Below are positions 56,312 to 64,000 of a stretch of 64,000 nt of DNA, piece after piece. Every line of letters begins with the position of its first letter. Positions within the stretch are counted from its first letter, which is position 1. The stretch spans positions 37,075 to 101,074 of IMG/VR virus record IMGVR_UViG_3300018080_000131, one strand, 5' to 3'. The notes under the pieces were generated by a model. That model did no database searches and was not told the DNA's origin. It saw only the letters and a program-made list of their open reading frames with translations. This DNA is from a virus. The translations under genes were made by a program, and so were the position numbers.

Positions 56312-56995
56312 ATGGAAGAGAGTGTATTAATAGATGCTGTTAGAGCAGAAGTAGGGAAAGTAACTTCAACTAGTGGTGAGCTTCCTGATGTTGATATTCA
56401 GAGACAGTACCCTTGGATTTTGGATATAATAGCAGATAGAATAACTATTAAAAAATTAAGGTCTTTTACAACAGTTAAGAATCAAAGAAGATACTCAGTT
56501 AGTACAAGTACAAGAAGGGTTTCAAAGGTTTATCCACCAGGAACAATAGATGAGGAAATTTTAGATTTAGGTGATAGGATTGTAAGAGATTTTGCTGAAG
56601 GAAATGAGTATTATAATTTTCCTTCTATGTGGTATATCAAAATGGCTAGGAAAGTTAGAGGAAGGTCTAGATTTAAATGGTCATTTGATGCTATAGAAAG
56701 AGAGATTCTTGTTGACCCAAAACCTGATGAAGCAGGTGATACTTATTGGTATGTTTCAATTGAAAAAAGTAAGTGGACCTTAACTAATCTTCCTTCTGAT
56801 TTTGAATATCTTGTAGTTGTTGGTACTGCTTGGAAGGCTTTAGAGCAGATTGCATTGAGAAGAAATAGTCTTGGTGGTATTCAAAGAAGTGGAGGAATGG
56901 TTGATTATCCAGCTAGTAGTTTAAATTCTTATATTGAAAGGAAGAAAAGTGATTTCTTTACTGAATTAAATACCAAGGCACTACTCTATAGGTAA
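56312..56995 (+). CDS. Head-tail connector-like protein (putative)
   Basis: 227 aa. Position between capsid module and gp10-like gene, helical N-terminus (ESVLIDAVRAEVGK), YPWILDIIADR and a C-terminal IERKKSDFFTEL fit adaptor/connector proteins. No firm motif, so the name rests mostly on gene order. Confidence 0.5.
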   Translation: MEESVLIDAVRAEVGKVTSTSGELPDVDIQRQYPWILDIIADRITIKKLRSFTTVKNQRRYSVSTSTRRVSKVYPPGTIDEEILDLGDRIVRDFAEGNEYYNFPSMWYIKMARKVRGRSRFKWSFDAIEREILVDPKPDEAGDTYWYVSIEKSKWTLTNLPSDFEYLVVVGTAWKALEQIALRRNSLGGIQRSGGMVDYPASSLNSYIERKKSDFFTELNTKALLYR

Positions 56996-57000
56996 GAATA

Positions 57001-57495
57001 ATGGTTGGTTTAGAATTCTCTCTTGATTATGGAAGATATAGGCAAAGGCTGAAAAATTTATATCAAAGAGCTATTCCTTGGTTTAAAGATACTTTCAGGG
57101 ATATGGCTACAAAGGCTTATACAGATATTAAAGAGGCTACTCCTGAAACTTCTCCAGGTAGAACTGAAATTAGAGATTTGTGGAGAATGGAACATACAAC
57201 AAGTGGAATGGTGGAAACTTTTATTATTAAGAATCTTTACCAGGATGAGAAAGTGTTGATATTTTTTGAGAAGGGAACTAAACCACATATTATAAGACCA
57301 GTTAATGCAAAGTTTTTGCATTTCTTTATTGAAGATACTGGAGAGGAGATATTTACAAAACTGGTACATCATCCAGGTACACCAGCTTATAAAATGGTTG
57401 AACCAGCTAAAGAAGAGTTGAATGAGAAAGCAGATTTTTATATACAGAATTTTTTTCAAAATTTAGATAGATTGATGAATGAGGGAGTAAAATAA
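57001..57495 (+). CDS. HK97 gp10-like neck/tail-completion protein
   Basis: 164 aa. IFFEKGTKPHIIRPVNAKFLHFFI and HHPGTPAYKMVEPAKEEL are the gp10-family landmarks. It joins head and tail. TAATG overlap with the next gene. Confidence 0.8.
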   Translation: MVGLEFSLDYGRYRQRLKNLYQRAIPWFKDTFRDMATKAYTDIKEATPETSPGRTEIRDLWRMEHTTSGMVETFIIKNLYQDEKVLIFFEKGTKPHIIRPVNAKFLHFFIEDTGEEIFTKLVHHPGTPAYKMVEPAKEELNEKADFYIQNFFQNLDRLMNEGVK

Positions 57496-57926
57496 TGGCT
57501 ATATATTATGGAAAGGGTAGTAAAGAAGCAATTCTTTCTAATCTTGGTAGTGAGTTAGGTGAAATTACTGGAATACAGTTTGTTGATTATCAGAGAGTTT
57601 ATAATTCAGGAATAGATAAGGATAAGTATCCAGGTGTTTTTATAAATGATTTAAGGACAGATAAAACAAGGGTATTGAAGGATGTTGTCAGAAATATATT
57701 TACTGTTGGAATAGTGGGTTTTGTTTGGGTTGATGATGATGAGGATTTGGCTACAGAATTGAATTCTTTTATGGAAAGTGTGAAAGATAAGCTTATGGAA
57801 GATAATACAAGGAGTTCAAATGCATATGATACTAGAATAACTACAATTGAAACTGATGCTGGGAGTAGGCATCCACAGGGAGTTTTTATAATTATTCTTG
57901 AAATATTGTTTTTTAGTAGTGAGTAA
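57495..57926 (+). CDS. Tail-terminator-like protein 1
   Basis: 143 aa. KEAILSNLGSELGEITGIQF, a VDDDEDLATELNSFMESVKDKL helix and a QGVFIIILEILFF end follow the alpha/beta tail-terminator plan. Same layout as the next gene (LSNL..LG..G), so a tandem pair. Confidence 0.6.
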   Translation: MAIYYGKGSKEAILSNLGSELGEITGIQFVDYQRVYNSGIDKDKYPGVFINDLRTDKTRVLKDVVRNIFTVGIVGFVWVDDDEDLATELNSFMESVKDKLMEDNTRSSNAYDTRITTIETDAGSRHPQGVFIIILEILFFSSE

Positions 57927-57936
57927 GGAGTGAATA

Positions 57937-58365
57937 ATGGCTGAAAATAGAAGAAGTATTTTGTCAAATTTGGAAACTGCTCTTGGTAATGTTTCAGGTG
58001 TTAATACTGTTCTTAGATTCTATACTAATCTTGATGTAACACAATATACAGAAGCAGAGCTTCCTTTAATAGCTGTTAAAGAGCCTGGAGAAGAGAATGA
58101 CACAGAAATGACAGGTAGAAGGGCTATGGTTAGTATAGATTTGATGATTAGGTTGTATTTTGTAACTTGGGGGATTAATCCAACAAGCACATATGAAACT
58201 TTGGTTAAGAATATTAGAGATGAAATTGGAGAAGATTTTCATCTTAATAATAAATCTGTTGCTACTTGGGTTACAAGTGTTTCAGATATAGATGGTGATA
58301 TGCCTTTGTATTCTGTTGATATAGGTTTAAGATGTTTATATTATCAGAATCAACAGGCTACATAA
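57937..58365 (+). CDS. Tail-terminator-like protein 2
   Basis: 142 aa. RRSILSNLETALGNVSGVNTV, ELPLIAVKE, LVKNIRDEIGEDFHL and LYSVDIGLRCLYY. Similar length and order to the upstream gene. AAGGAG precedes ATG. One of the two probably caps the tail tube. Confidence 0.6.
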   Translation: MAENRRSILSNLETALGNVSGVNTVLRFYTNLDVTQYTEAELPLIAVKEPGEENDTEMTGRRAMVSIDLMIRLYFVTWGINPTSTYETLVKNIRDEIGEDFHLNNKSVATWVTSVSDIDGDMPLYSVDIGLRCLYYQNQQAT

Positions 58366-58375
58366 AGGTGATAAT

Positions 58376-58576
58376 ATGAAAAGAAAAAGAAAAGGAAAAA
58401 GGATTGATATTTGGTATTGTACTTATGTTGGTGAACATAAACATATATCATATACTGGTGTAGGAAGAGTTACACCAGGAGAAGAGTATCCTATTAAAGA
58501 TAAAAGTATAGCTGATTGTTTAAGGCTTTCTAAAAATTGGAAGGTTAGAAAAAGCTATATTTATGAGAAAGACTAA
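58376..58576 (+). CDS. Small virion-module protein, 66 aa
   Basis: Very basic start (MKRKRKGKRID), then TGVGRVTPGEEYPIKDKSIADCL, a pattern common in short head-tail proteins. Function not known. Confidence 0.55.
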   Translation: MKRKRKGKRIDIWYCTYVGEHKHISYTGVGRVTPGEEYPIKDKSIADCLRLSKNWKVRKSYIYEKD

Positions 58577-58597
58577 TAGGGTTGTGGAGGAAATAAA

Positions 58598-59773
58598 TTG
58601 AGTAATTGTGCATTAAATTTTGCTTTTGCTAATGAAGAAGAATGTTTTATTGTGAAAGAAACTAGTTGTGGAAGTTTGAAGAAACCTGGAGCAGATAATA
58701 GAGTTTATACTGTTGGTCCAATAGATTTTACCCAGGAACAGGAATTTTTAGATGATGAGCAGATTAGAGCAGGAGCTTCTAGGTTGTCTCCTATTAAAGG
58801 AAGGAAGACTCCTGGTGATTATAGCTTTAACACATATGTTAAGCCAAGTGGTACTCTTGGTACTGCTCCTGAACATGATGTTTTGTTTGATTGTCTAATG
58901 GGTAGTAAAACAGTTAATGCTGGAACTAGTGTAGTTTATTCACTAGCTAACCAGCTTGATTCTTTCTCTTTATGGGTAAAGAAAGGTCATACTGTTTTTG
59001 CTTTTAGAGGTGCTACTGTTCAAACTGCTGAATTTGGTGTTTCTGGTGATGCTATTGCTGGTATTTCATGGAGTGGTAATTATATGGAGCAGAAATGGGC
59101 TGGAACTGGTACAGTTAATGGTGCAGTTGATGGTTCTGGTGTTCCTGTAACTGAGTTGACTATGAAACCAGGACAAGCTAAAAGATATTGTGAAGGAATG
59201 TATATTGAAGTTGGAACTAATGATAATGGTGGAAATGGTTTTAGAATTACTAATGTTAATTATTCTACTAATAAACTTACTATTGCTGGTGGGGTTGATG
59301 ATGACCAAGGAACTGACCCAGCAGTAACTCCTTGGTTACCTATTGCTGGTGCTGAGGTTGGTACTCCTGTTCATGGCAAGATTGGAATGGTAACTATTGG
59401 TGGAGATAATTGTATTGTGCTTTCTGCTACAGTTTCTATCAATAATAATATTAAGTATTATATTGATGAGAAGAATAATGAATGGACAGCAGAAAGGTTT
59501 GGAAGACCTACTATCAGAGAAATTGAAGGTAATTTAGATTTGTATTTTCTTGAAGAAGGTCCAAACTATTTCTATGAAGCTGAATACCAACAGCAAGATG
59601 CTTTAATTATTCCTGCTGGTAATGTATCAGGATATATAATGAGTATTTCTATTCCTTATGCTGAATATAGAACTCCTAGAGTTACTGGTGATGAGGAATT
59701 TATGCAAAGTTTACCTTATATAGCTGTTGCAAGTTCAAGCTTGAATGATGAGATGACTATTACTTTTCAATAA
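58598..59773 (+). CDS. Major tail tube protein (putative), TTG start
   Basis: 391 aa. TTG 58598 follows GGAGGAAA. The sequence is Gly/Thr-rich and beta-rich, with FTQEQEFLDDEQIR, DYSFNTYVKPSGTLGTAPEHDVLFDCLMG and an extra middle domain (about 165-260) that may be a surface Ig-like insert. Position before a strong terminator and the chaperone pair fits the abundant tail tube. Confidence 0.7.
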   Translation: MSNCALNFAFANEEECFIVKETSCGSLKKPGADNRVYTVGPIDFTQEQEFLDDEQIRAGASRLSPIKGRKTPGDYSFNTYVKPSGTLGTAPEHDVLFDCLMGSKTVNAGTSVVYSLANQLDSFSLWVKKGHTVFAFRGATVQTAEFGVSGDAIAGISWSGNYMEQKWAGTGTVNGAVDGSGVPVTELTMKPGQAKRYCEGMYIEVGTNDNGGNGFRITNVNYSTNKLTIAGGVDDDQGTDPAVTPWLPIAGAEVGTPVHGKIGMVTIGGDNCIVLSATVSINNNIKYYIDEKNNEWTAERFGRPTIREIEGNLDLYFLEEGPNYFYEAEYQQQDALIIPAGNVSGYIMSISIPYAEYRTPRVTGDEEFMQSLPYIAVASSSLNDEMTITFQ

Positions 59774-59799
59774 GTAATGTGTTTTTATTAGATAATTAT

Positions 59800-59843
59800 G
59801 GGAGAGGAGATTTGGTTGCCAAACTCTTCTCCCAGATATTTTT
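59800..59843 (+). terminator. Intrinsic terminator after tail tube gene
   Basis: Arms GGGAGAGGAGATTTGG and CCAAACTCTTCTCCC around TTG pair over 15 bp (one bulge, one G-U), followed by AGATATTTTTAATTT. The best intrinsic terminator in the window; probably lowers expression of tail chaperones relative to the tube. Confidence 0.85.
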
Positions 59844-59863
59844 AATTTATGGAGGAATTATTT

Positions 59864-60343
59864 ATGGAACAAGAAGTTAAAGAGAAAAAAATGAATCTAG
59901 CTGATTCTATTAGAAAGGCTGGAACAAAGAAAAGTGTTGTGGAGTTTAAAAATCCTGATATTCCTGAATTCTATGTGAAGATTTCTTATGCTAGTAAGTT
60001 TATCATGAATCAAATAGCTGATACTGCTAGGGAGATTTCTAATGATAGAATGGGAAGGAAGATTGAGAGATTTAATGAAGATACTCTAAGAAAAGAGTAT
60101 GCAACAAAAATTATTCAAGGATGGAGAGGTTTAACTAGTGAGAAGTTGGCTAAGTTAATTCCTACTTTGCAGTATGATGAGGAAGAGAAGAACAGAGAAA
60201 TACCTTATGATGTTGATACTGCTGTTGCTATATTTGAAGTGTCAGGTGAGTTTGAGAATTGGGTTTTGACAGTTTGTACTGAGGTTAGTAATTTTACTCA
60301 TATTGCAAAACAAAAAGATGAAGAATATGAAAATTTAAAGTAG
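59864..60343 (+). CDS. Tail assembly chaperone (gpG-like)
   Basis: 159 aa, ATG 59864 after GGAGGAA. VEFKNPDIPEFYVKISYAS, IQGWRGLTSEKLAKLIPTL, EIPYDVDTAVAIFE and FENWVLTVC match long-tailed-phage G-type chaperones. It ends ENLK-stop right at a slippery heptamer, with the next frame continuing as the T part. Confidence 0.8.
   Translation: MEQEVKEKKMNLADSIRKAGTKKSVVEFKNPDIPEFYVKISYASKFIMNQIADTAREISNDRMGRKIERFNEDTLRKEYATKIIQGWRGLTSEKLAKLIPTLQYDEEEKNREIPYDVDTAVAIFEVSGEFENWVLTVCTEVSNFTHIAKQKDEEYENLK
60331..60337 (+). promoter_or_regulatory. Programmed -1 frameshift site A AAU UUA
   Basis: The zero frame reads GAA AAT TTA AAG TAG. The heptamer A-AAT-TTA fits X-XXY-YYZ, 4 nt before the stop. After a -1 slip the frame reads AAA GTA GTG GCT and continues through 60786. 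The downstream gene has no ribosome site of its own. Confidence 0.85.
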
Positions 60344-60786
60344 TGGCTGAGTTTTCCAGTTCAGATTCACCAAGAAGCTGTAAGCTTTGTGAGCAATTAT
60401 CAAAGCAGAAGTCTTTTAAGAAAGGTTCTAGGGTTAGGATTGCTGGTGTTTTTGATTGTGAGAACTGTCCAGTTTGGAAAGCAAAGCCAATTAAAGAAAA
60501 TGAGATTATAGTATTTCTCTATAATCAAATACCTTTCAGGTTTAATTCAATAAGTGGACAGGTGGAGTTTTCTGCTGAAGATGTAAAGTTTTTATTTGAG
60601 GTTTATGGTATTCATAAAGACCTTTGGGAAGATTATTATAACAGATTAATGTATTTGAACAGAGAAGTTAACATAGCTCATAAAAAACAAACAGAGGCTA
60701 TTAATAAGAAAAGAAAAGAAGATGAGGAATGGAAGAGGTTGAAGAAAGCTTCTTCTAAGAATGTTGTAGAAAAGGTTATGAGATAG
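60343..60786 (+). CDS. Tail assembly chaperone T part (made as frameshift fusion)
   Basis: 147 codons from GTG 60343, but most likely expressed only as an extension of the gpG-like protein. CKLCEQL and CENCPVW make a zinc knuckle pair, typical of some T domains. Helical charged C-terminus. Lies directly before the tape measure gene, as in lambda. Confidence 0.75.
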   Translation: MAEFSSSDSPRSCKLCEQLSKQKSFKKGSRVRIAGVFDCENCPVWKAKPIKENEIIVFLYNQIPFRFNSISGQVEFSAEDVKFLFEVYGIHKDLWEDYYNRLMYLNREVNIAHKKQTEAINKKRKEDEEWKRLKKASSKNVVEKVMR

Positions 60787-60793
60787 AGGTAAT

Positions 60794-63700
60794 ATGTCTT
60801 CTAAAGATGTAGTTGTTGTACTTGAATTTACAGATAAAGGTACAGCAAAAATTAAGAAAGTACTTCAGGATACTGAAGGTAGGCTTAAAGCTGTTGGTTC
60901 TTCTGCTGAGAAGTCTGGTAAAGGCTTTAAGAGTATGACAAATGAAACTAACAAAGCTACAGAAAAAACTTCTAAGTTCAAGTCAATGCTAAAAAGTACT
61001 GCTGTTCAGATGGCAACAGGTATGGGAATCATGATGGGAGTTTCAGGAGCAATAAGAGGTATATCTAATGCTGTAAAAAGTACTATCCAGGCTGGTATGG
61101 AGTTTGAAAAAGAATGGGCTAATGTAACAACAATGCTTTCTATATCAGAAGCAGAGACAGAAAAAATGAAAATGGGTTTAATTAAAATGTCTCCAGTATT
61201 GGGGGATACAACAGATTTAGCTAAAGGTATGTACCAGGTTCTTTCAGCTAGTATTGAACCTGCTAAGGCTTTAGATTTCTTAGCTGAATCAGCTAAGAGT
61301 GCTAAGGCTGGTGTTACTGATACAAAAACTGCTGTTGATGCTCTTACTACTGTTATAAATGCTTATGGGATGGAAGCTGAAGATGTTACAAAAGTAAGTG
61401 ATATTATGTTTGCTACAGTTAAAAGAGGTAAATTGACCTATGAAGGTATGGCTGGAGCTTTGGGAACTGTTGCTCCTATAGCTAGTCAAGTTGGTGTTAA
61501 GTTTGAAGAGATAGCTGGAGCTATGGCTACATTAACAAGGCAAGGTATTGATGTAAATACAACAACAGTTCAGTTGAGGCAGGTTCTTGTTTCTGTTTTG
61601 AAACCAACAAAAGAAGCTCAGGATGAGGCTAAAAGATTAGGTTTAGAATTCAATGCACAGGCTTTAAAGGCTAAGGGATTGTCAGGTTTTCTTGCAGATG
61701 TTCAAGCAAAAACAAAAGGAAATGCTGATTCAACTACAAAATTGTTTGGTAATGTTAGGGCTTTAACAGGTATTATGGGATTAGCAGGAGAAAGAGCTAA
61801 GGAGTATGCTTATGATTTGGAATTAATGGCTAGTGCTTCTGGAGCTACAGAAGAAGCTTTTCAAAAACAAATGAAAAGTTCTGCTTTTTGGATAGATGTA
61901 ATGAAGAATACTATAAAGAAATTACAAATTTCTTTTATGCAAGGAATGGTAGAACCTTTTAAGAAAGGTGTAAGAACAAGTGATGATTTAGATAATTCTA
62001 TAGGTATGTTAATTGATAAGGTTTTAAATTTAGGAAGGAATGTTGGTAAAACAGCTAAAAAAATTGTTGATAATATTAATATAGTTATTTCTACTCTTGG
62101 TGGTATGGATAATGCTATTAATACTGTTTCTAAAAGTTGGGCAGAAAAAATGGGTAAAAAATTGTTTGGAGATAAATCAGCAAAAGAGGCTATGTCAGAG
62201 GCTAGACAAGAAGCAAGAAAATGGTCAGAGCAGTTAGAATATGTAACTATTGCATATGAAGAATTAGCTAAAAATTATGCTAATCCAAAATGGAGAAGGG
62301 AGATGGAGGCTAGAAATGAGCTAATGAAAGAAGGTGCTAGACAAACTGAGCTTGCTAAATTTGAGAATAAAGGTCTTCTTGGTACTATGGCTCATTTATC
62401 TACAGAATATAGAAATACTATTAGTAACATTTATGCTACTTCAAAATCTCATGAGGAAGCTAGAAATAGGATAGAGGCTTATAATAATAGAATTAAACAA
62501 TCAACTGAGGCTCATGAAGATAATAATGAAAAAATAAAAACAAGTGTTGAGGTTATTAAAACTCTTACTGATAAAGCTGTTGAATTAAAAAATAATATTC
62601 CTGGTTGGCACTCTGCTTTATTGAATGAATTGAATATGGTTACTACCAGTGTTCAAAATATGAGTGAAAGAAATATTAAGAATGTTGGTGATACATTGAA
62701 ACAGTGGGTTACAGTTGATGCTGGGAATATTTTGAGTAACTTACCAGCAACTTATGAAGATAGAGCATTAATACCTATGGAAGATAAGACAAAAAAAGTT
62801 ACAGAAGAAATGGCAAAGAGTTTTGAAGAGATTGGTATGGCACTCCAACCTATTGCTGAAGAAATAGGTGGAACTTGGGGTGATTTAATTGCTAATGTTG
62901 GTGTAGCCTTTGGTTCATTGAAGAAAGATACTGTAATGACCTTTAAAGGTATAGCTGATGCAATTGGACCAGTTTTGAGTGGAAAGATAGGTGGAGCTAT
63001 AGGTAGTCTTATTAGTGGTACAAAGAAGAACTTTGCTAGTTTAGGAAGTAGTTTAGGAAAAAGTATTGGTGGGTTGTTAGGACCAGTTGGAAGTGTTGTG
63101 GGTAGTTTAGCAGGTGGTCTACTTGGTGGTTTGTTTAAAAAGAAAGTGAAGAAAACAGCAGAGGAATTAAGAGCAGAAAAGTTGGATGTTTGGATTGGTA
63201 ACATTACAGGAGCTATGAAAAACTTAGGTGATATTTCAGAAGAGACAGCTAAAATAATAGCTGAAGATGTGGTTGATAGAGGTATGAAAGGTTATATAGC
63301 AGAAAGCAAGAATTTTGCAAAGATAATTGAAGATGTGGGAGTGAGGCAGGATAACATAAATCAGCTATGGTCTAGAGCTACAGATATTATTCATCATGTT
63401 ACAAGTGGTGAGCTTGATGCAGTTGAAGGTAGTAAGGCACTAGGAGAATCTTTTAACCTGTTATTGAAAGGTACTCAGGATTTGGGCTTAGAAGGTTCTA
63501 GAGCTATGACAAACTTCATACAGAAGATAAGAGAAAGTGGTTTGGAAGTTAAAGAAGTAACAGAGTATGTGAATCAACAGTTAGATGTGGTAGTAAGTGG
63601 TTTTCAGAGTATGGTAGGTGCTAGTGATGGAAGTGCTGAGAGTTTACAAAGACTTGGTACAATAGCTATGGGTACTTTTGCAGAGATGATTAATAATGGA

Positions 63701-64000
63701 GATTCATATTATGAAGCATTGATGAGAATGAGAGAACCAGTGCTTGCTTTGGCTGAAAAGTATGATGAATTGGGAATAAAAGGTAGTGAGGCTTTTGAGG
63801 AATTAAAAAGACTTACTCAAATAACAGAAGACCATAAAGAACTAGTTCAAGCTATTGATGGTGCTAATACTGCTTTAACAGCTATGAATAATATTGGTAT
63901 GTTAACTCAGGAATTGTTTGATGCTATGAATCAAGAAGCTGTTACTTATTTTAACCAGCTTGTTAATTCAGGTGTAGCTAGTGAAGATGCATTAAAACTG
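60794..64000 (+). CDS. Tape measure protein, TP901-type (partial, runs off the end)
   Basis: 1069 codons open to the last base; AGAGGT precedes ATG 60794. N-terminal coil, then the TP901/PhageMin core (about 90-300): FEKEWANVTTML, LYxVLSAS-type stretch, YGMEAEDVTKVSDIMFATVKRGK, GMAGALGTVAPIASQVGVKFEE. A Gly-rich hydrophobic section (about 725-780) likely forms membrane-active helices, then a basic KKKVKK. It sets tail length. At least 1069 aa implies a long tail. Confidence 0.9.
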   Translation, partial: MSSKDVVVVLEFTDKGTAKIKKVLQDTEGRLKAVGSSAEKSGKGFKSMTNETNKATEKTSKFKSMLKSTAVQMATGMGIMMGVSGAIRGISNAVKSTIQAGMEFEKEWANVTTMLSISEAETEKMKMGLIKMSPVLGDTTDLAKGMYQVLSASIEPAKALDFLAESAKSAKAGVTDTKTAVDALTTVINAYGMEAEDVTKVSDIMFATVKRGKLTYEGMAGALGTVAPIASQVGVKFEEIAGAMATLTRQGIDVNTTTVQLRQVLVSVLKPTKEAQDEAKRLGLEFNAQALKAKGLSGFLADVQAKTKGNADSTTKLFGNVRALTGIMGLAGERAKEYAYDLELMASASGATEEAFQKQMKSSAFWIDVMKNTIKKLQISFMQGMVEPFKKGVRTSDDLDNSIGMLIDKVLNLGRNVGKTAKKIVDNINIVISTLGGMDNAINTVSKSWAEKMGKKLFGDKSAKEAMSEARQEARKWSEQLEYVTIAYEELAKNYANPKWRREMEARNELMKEGARQTELAKFENKGLLGTMAHLSTEYRNTISNIYATSKSHEEARNRIEAYNNRIKQSTEAHEDNNEKIKTSVEVIKTLTDKAVELKNNIPGWHSALLNELNMVTTSVQNMSERNIKNVGDTLKQWVTVDAGNILSNLPATYEDRALIPMEDKTKKVTEEMAKSFEEIGMALQPIAEEIGGTWGDLIANVGVAFGSLKKDTVMTFKGIADAIGPVLSGKIGGAIGSLISGTKKNFASLGSSLGKSIGGLLGPVGSVVGSLAGGLLGGLFKKKVKKTAEELRAEKLDVWIGNITGAMKNLGDISEETAKIIAEDVVDRGMKGYIAESKNFAKIIEDVGVRQDNINQLWSRATDIIHHVTSGELDAVEGSKALGESFNLLLKGTQDLGLEGSRAMTNFIQKIRESGLEVKEVTEYVNQQLDVVVSGFQSMVGASDGSAESLQRLGTIAMGTFAEMINNGDSYYEALMRMREPVLALAEKYDELGIKGSEAFEELKRLTQITEDHKELVQAIDGANTALTAMNNIGMLTQELFDAMNQEAVTYFNQLVNSGVASEDALKL

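Noticed and set aside
62752-63204. 150-codon - strand ORF
   Set aside because: Pro/Phe/Leu-rich complement of the tape measure gene; no ribosome site. The other - strand ORFs (for example 23914-24432 and 19697-20140) are shadows of the same kind.
1-64000. CRISPR array, insertion sequence, integrase or attachment site
   Set aside because: No regularly spaced repeats, transposase, recombinase or tRNA-end duplication was seen. The repeats found are promoters, leaders and the elements listed.

Overview
The window is a 64 kb piece of a low-GC tailed-phage genome (Caudoviricetes), cut at both ends. Every convincing gene is on the + strand. Genes are packed with ATGA or TAATG overlaps, and many are under 80 codons. 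The head set is T4-like: gp20-type portal, gp21-type protease fused to scaffold, gp23-type capsid. The tail set is long-tailed: gp10-like neck protein, tail tube, G/GT chaperones with a -1 frameshift site, and a TP901-type tape measure. No sheath or baseplate gene is visible. Lipoproteins, a trypsin-like lipoprotein, a spanin-like coiled-coil protein, a transglycosylase and an amidase suggest a Gram-negative host (inference). I cannot name the host. There is no integrase.

Layout. 1-9.9 kb: recombination exonuclease subunit, PD-(D/E)XK-like nuclease, transglycosylase, HAD and HIT-like proteins, class II ribonucleotide reductase, small unknowns. 9.9-15.1 kb: DnaG-type primase, a GIY-YIG protein with a sigma-like C-terminus, a Mor-like regulator, and a large terminase interrupted by an in-frame TAA. 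15.1-18.5 kb: tiny basic, zinc-ribbon and HTH proteins, plus a 0.77 kb stretch I cannot explain. 18.5-27.3 kb: early-type region. Five of the window's six near-identical promoters lie here (the sixth is near 2.3 kb). One of them drives about 750 nt of non-coding, highly structured RNA. 27.3-30.6 kb: clamp-like protein and small proteins. 30.6-43.6 kb: portal, tRNA-Thr, MuF protein with a JAB-like domain, amidase, exonuclease, lysis-like membrane proteins, protease-scaffold and major capsid protein. 43.7-56.2 kb: a glycan/sulfation island between capsid and connector genes (GT9, GT9-GT2-GT9, radical SAM-methyltransferase, asparagine-synthase-like, DUF362, TagD-like, LicD-like, two sulfotransferases, two sugar-nucleotide dehydratase/epimerases, DUF2061, DUF4254-like). 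56.3-64 kb: connector, tail completion, tail tube, terminator, chaperones, tape measure.

The most notable signals are not protein families. They are: (1) a candidate giant RNA at 18586-19330 with three consecutive domains, each closed by a 15-20 bp long-range helix; (2) two copies of a 60-nt RNA element (39072, 43634) with a fixed 15-nt core inside an outer helix whose sequence differs but whose pairing is kept; (3) three copies of a roughly 95 bp intergenic element, two with a mini-ORF; (4) near-total absence of CpG and apparent avoidance of GATC, with Asp written GAC only where GAT would create GATC; (5) an in-frame TAA in the terminase.
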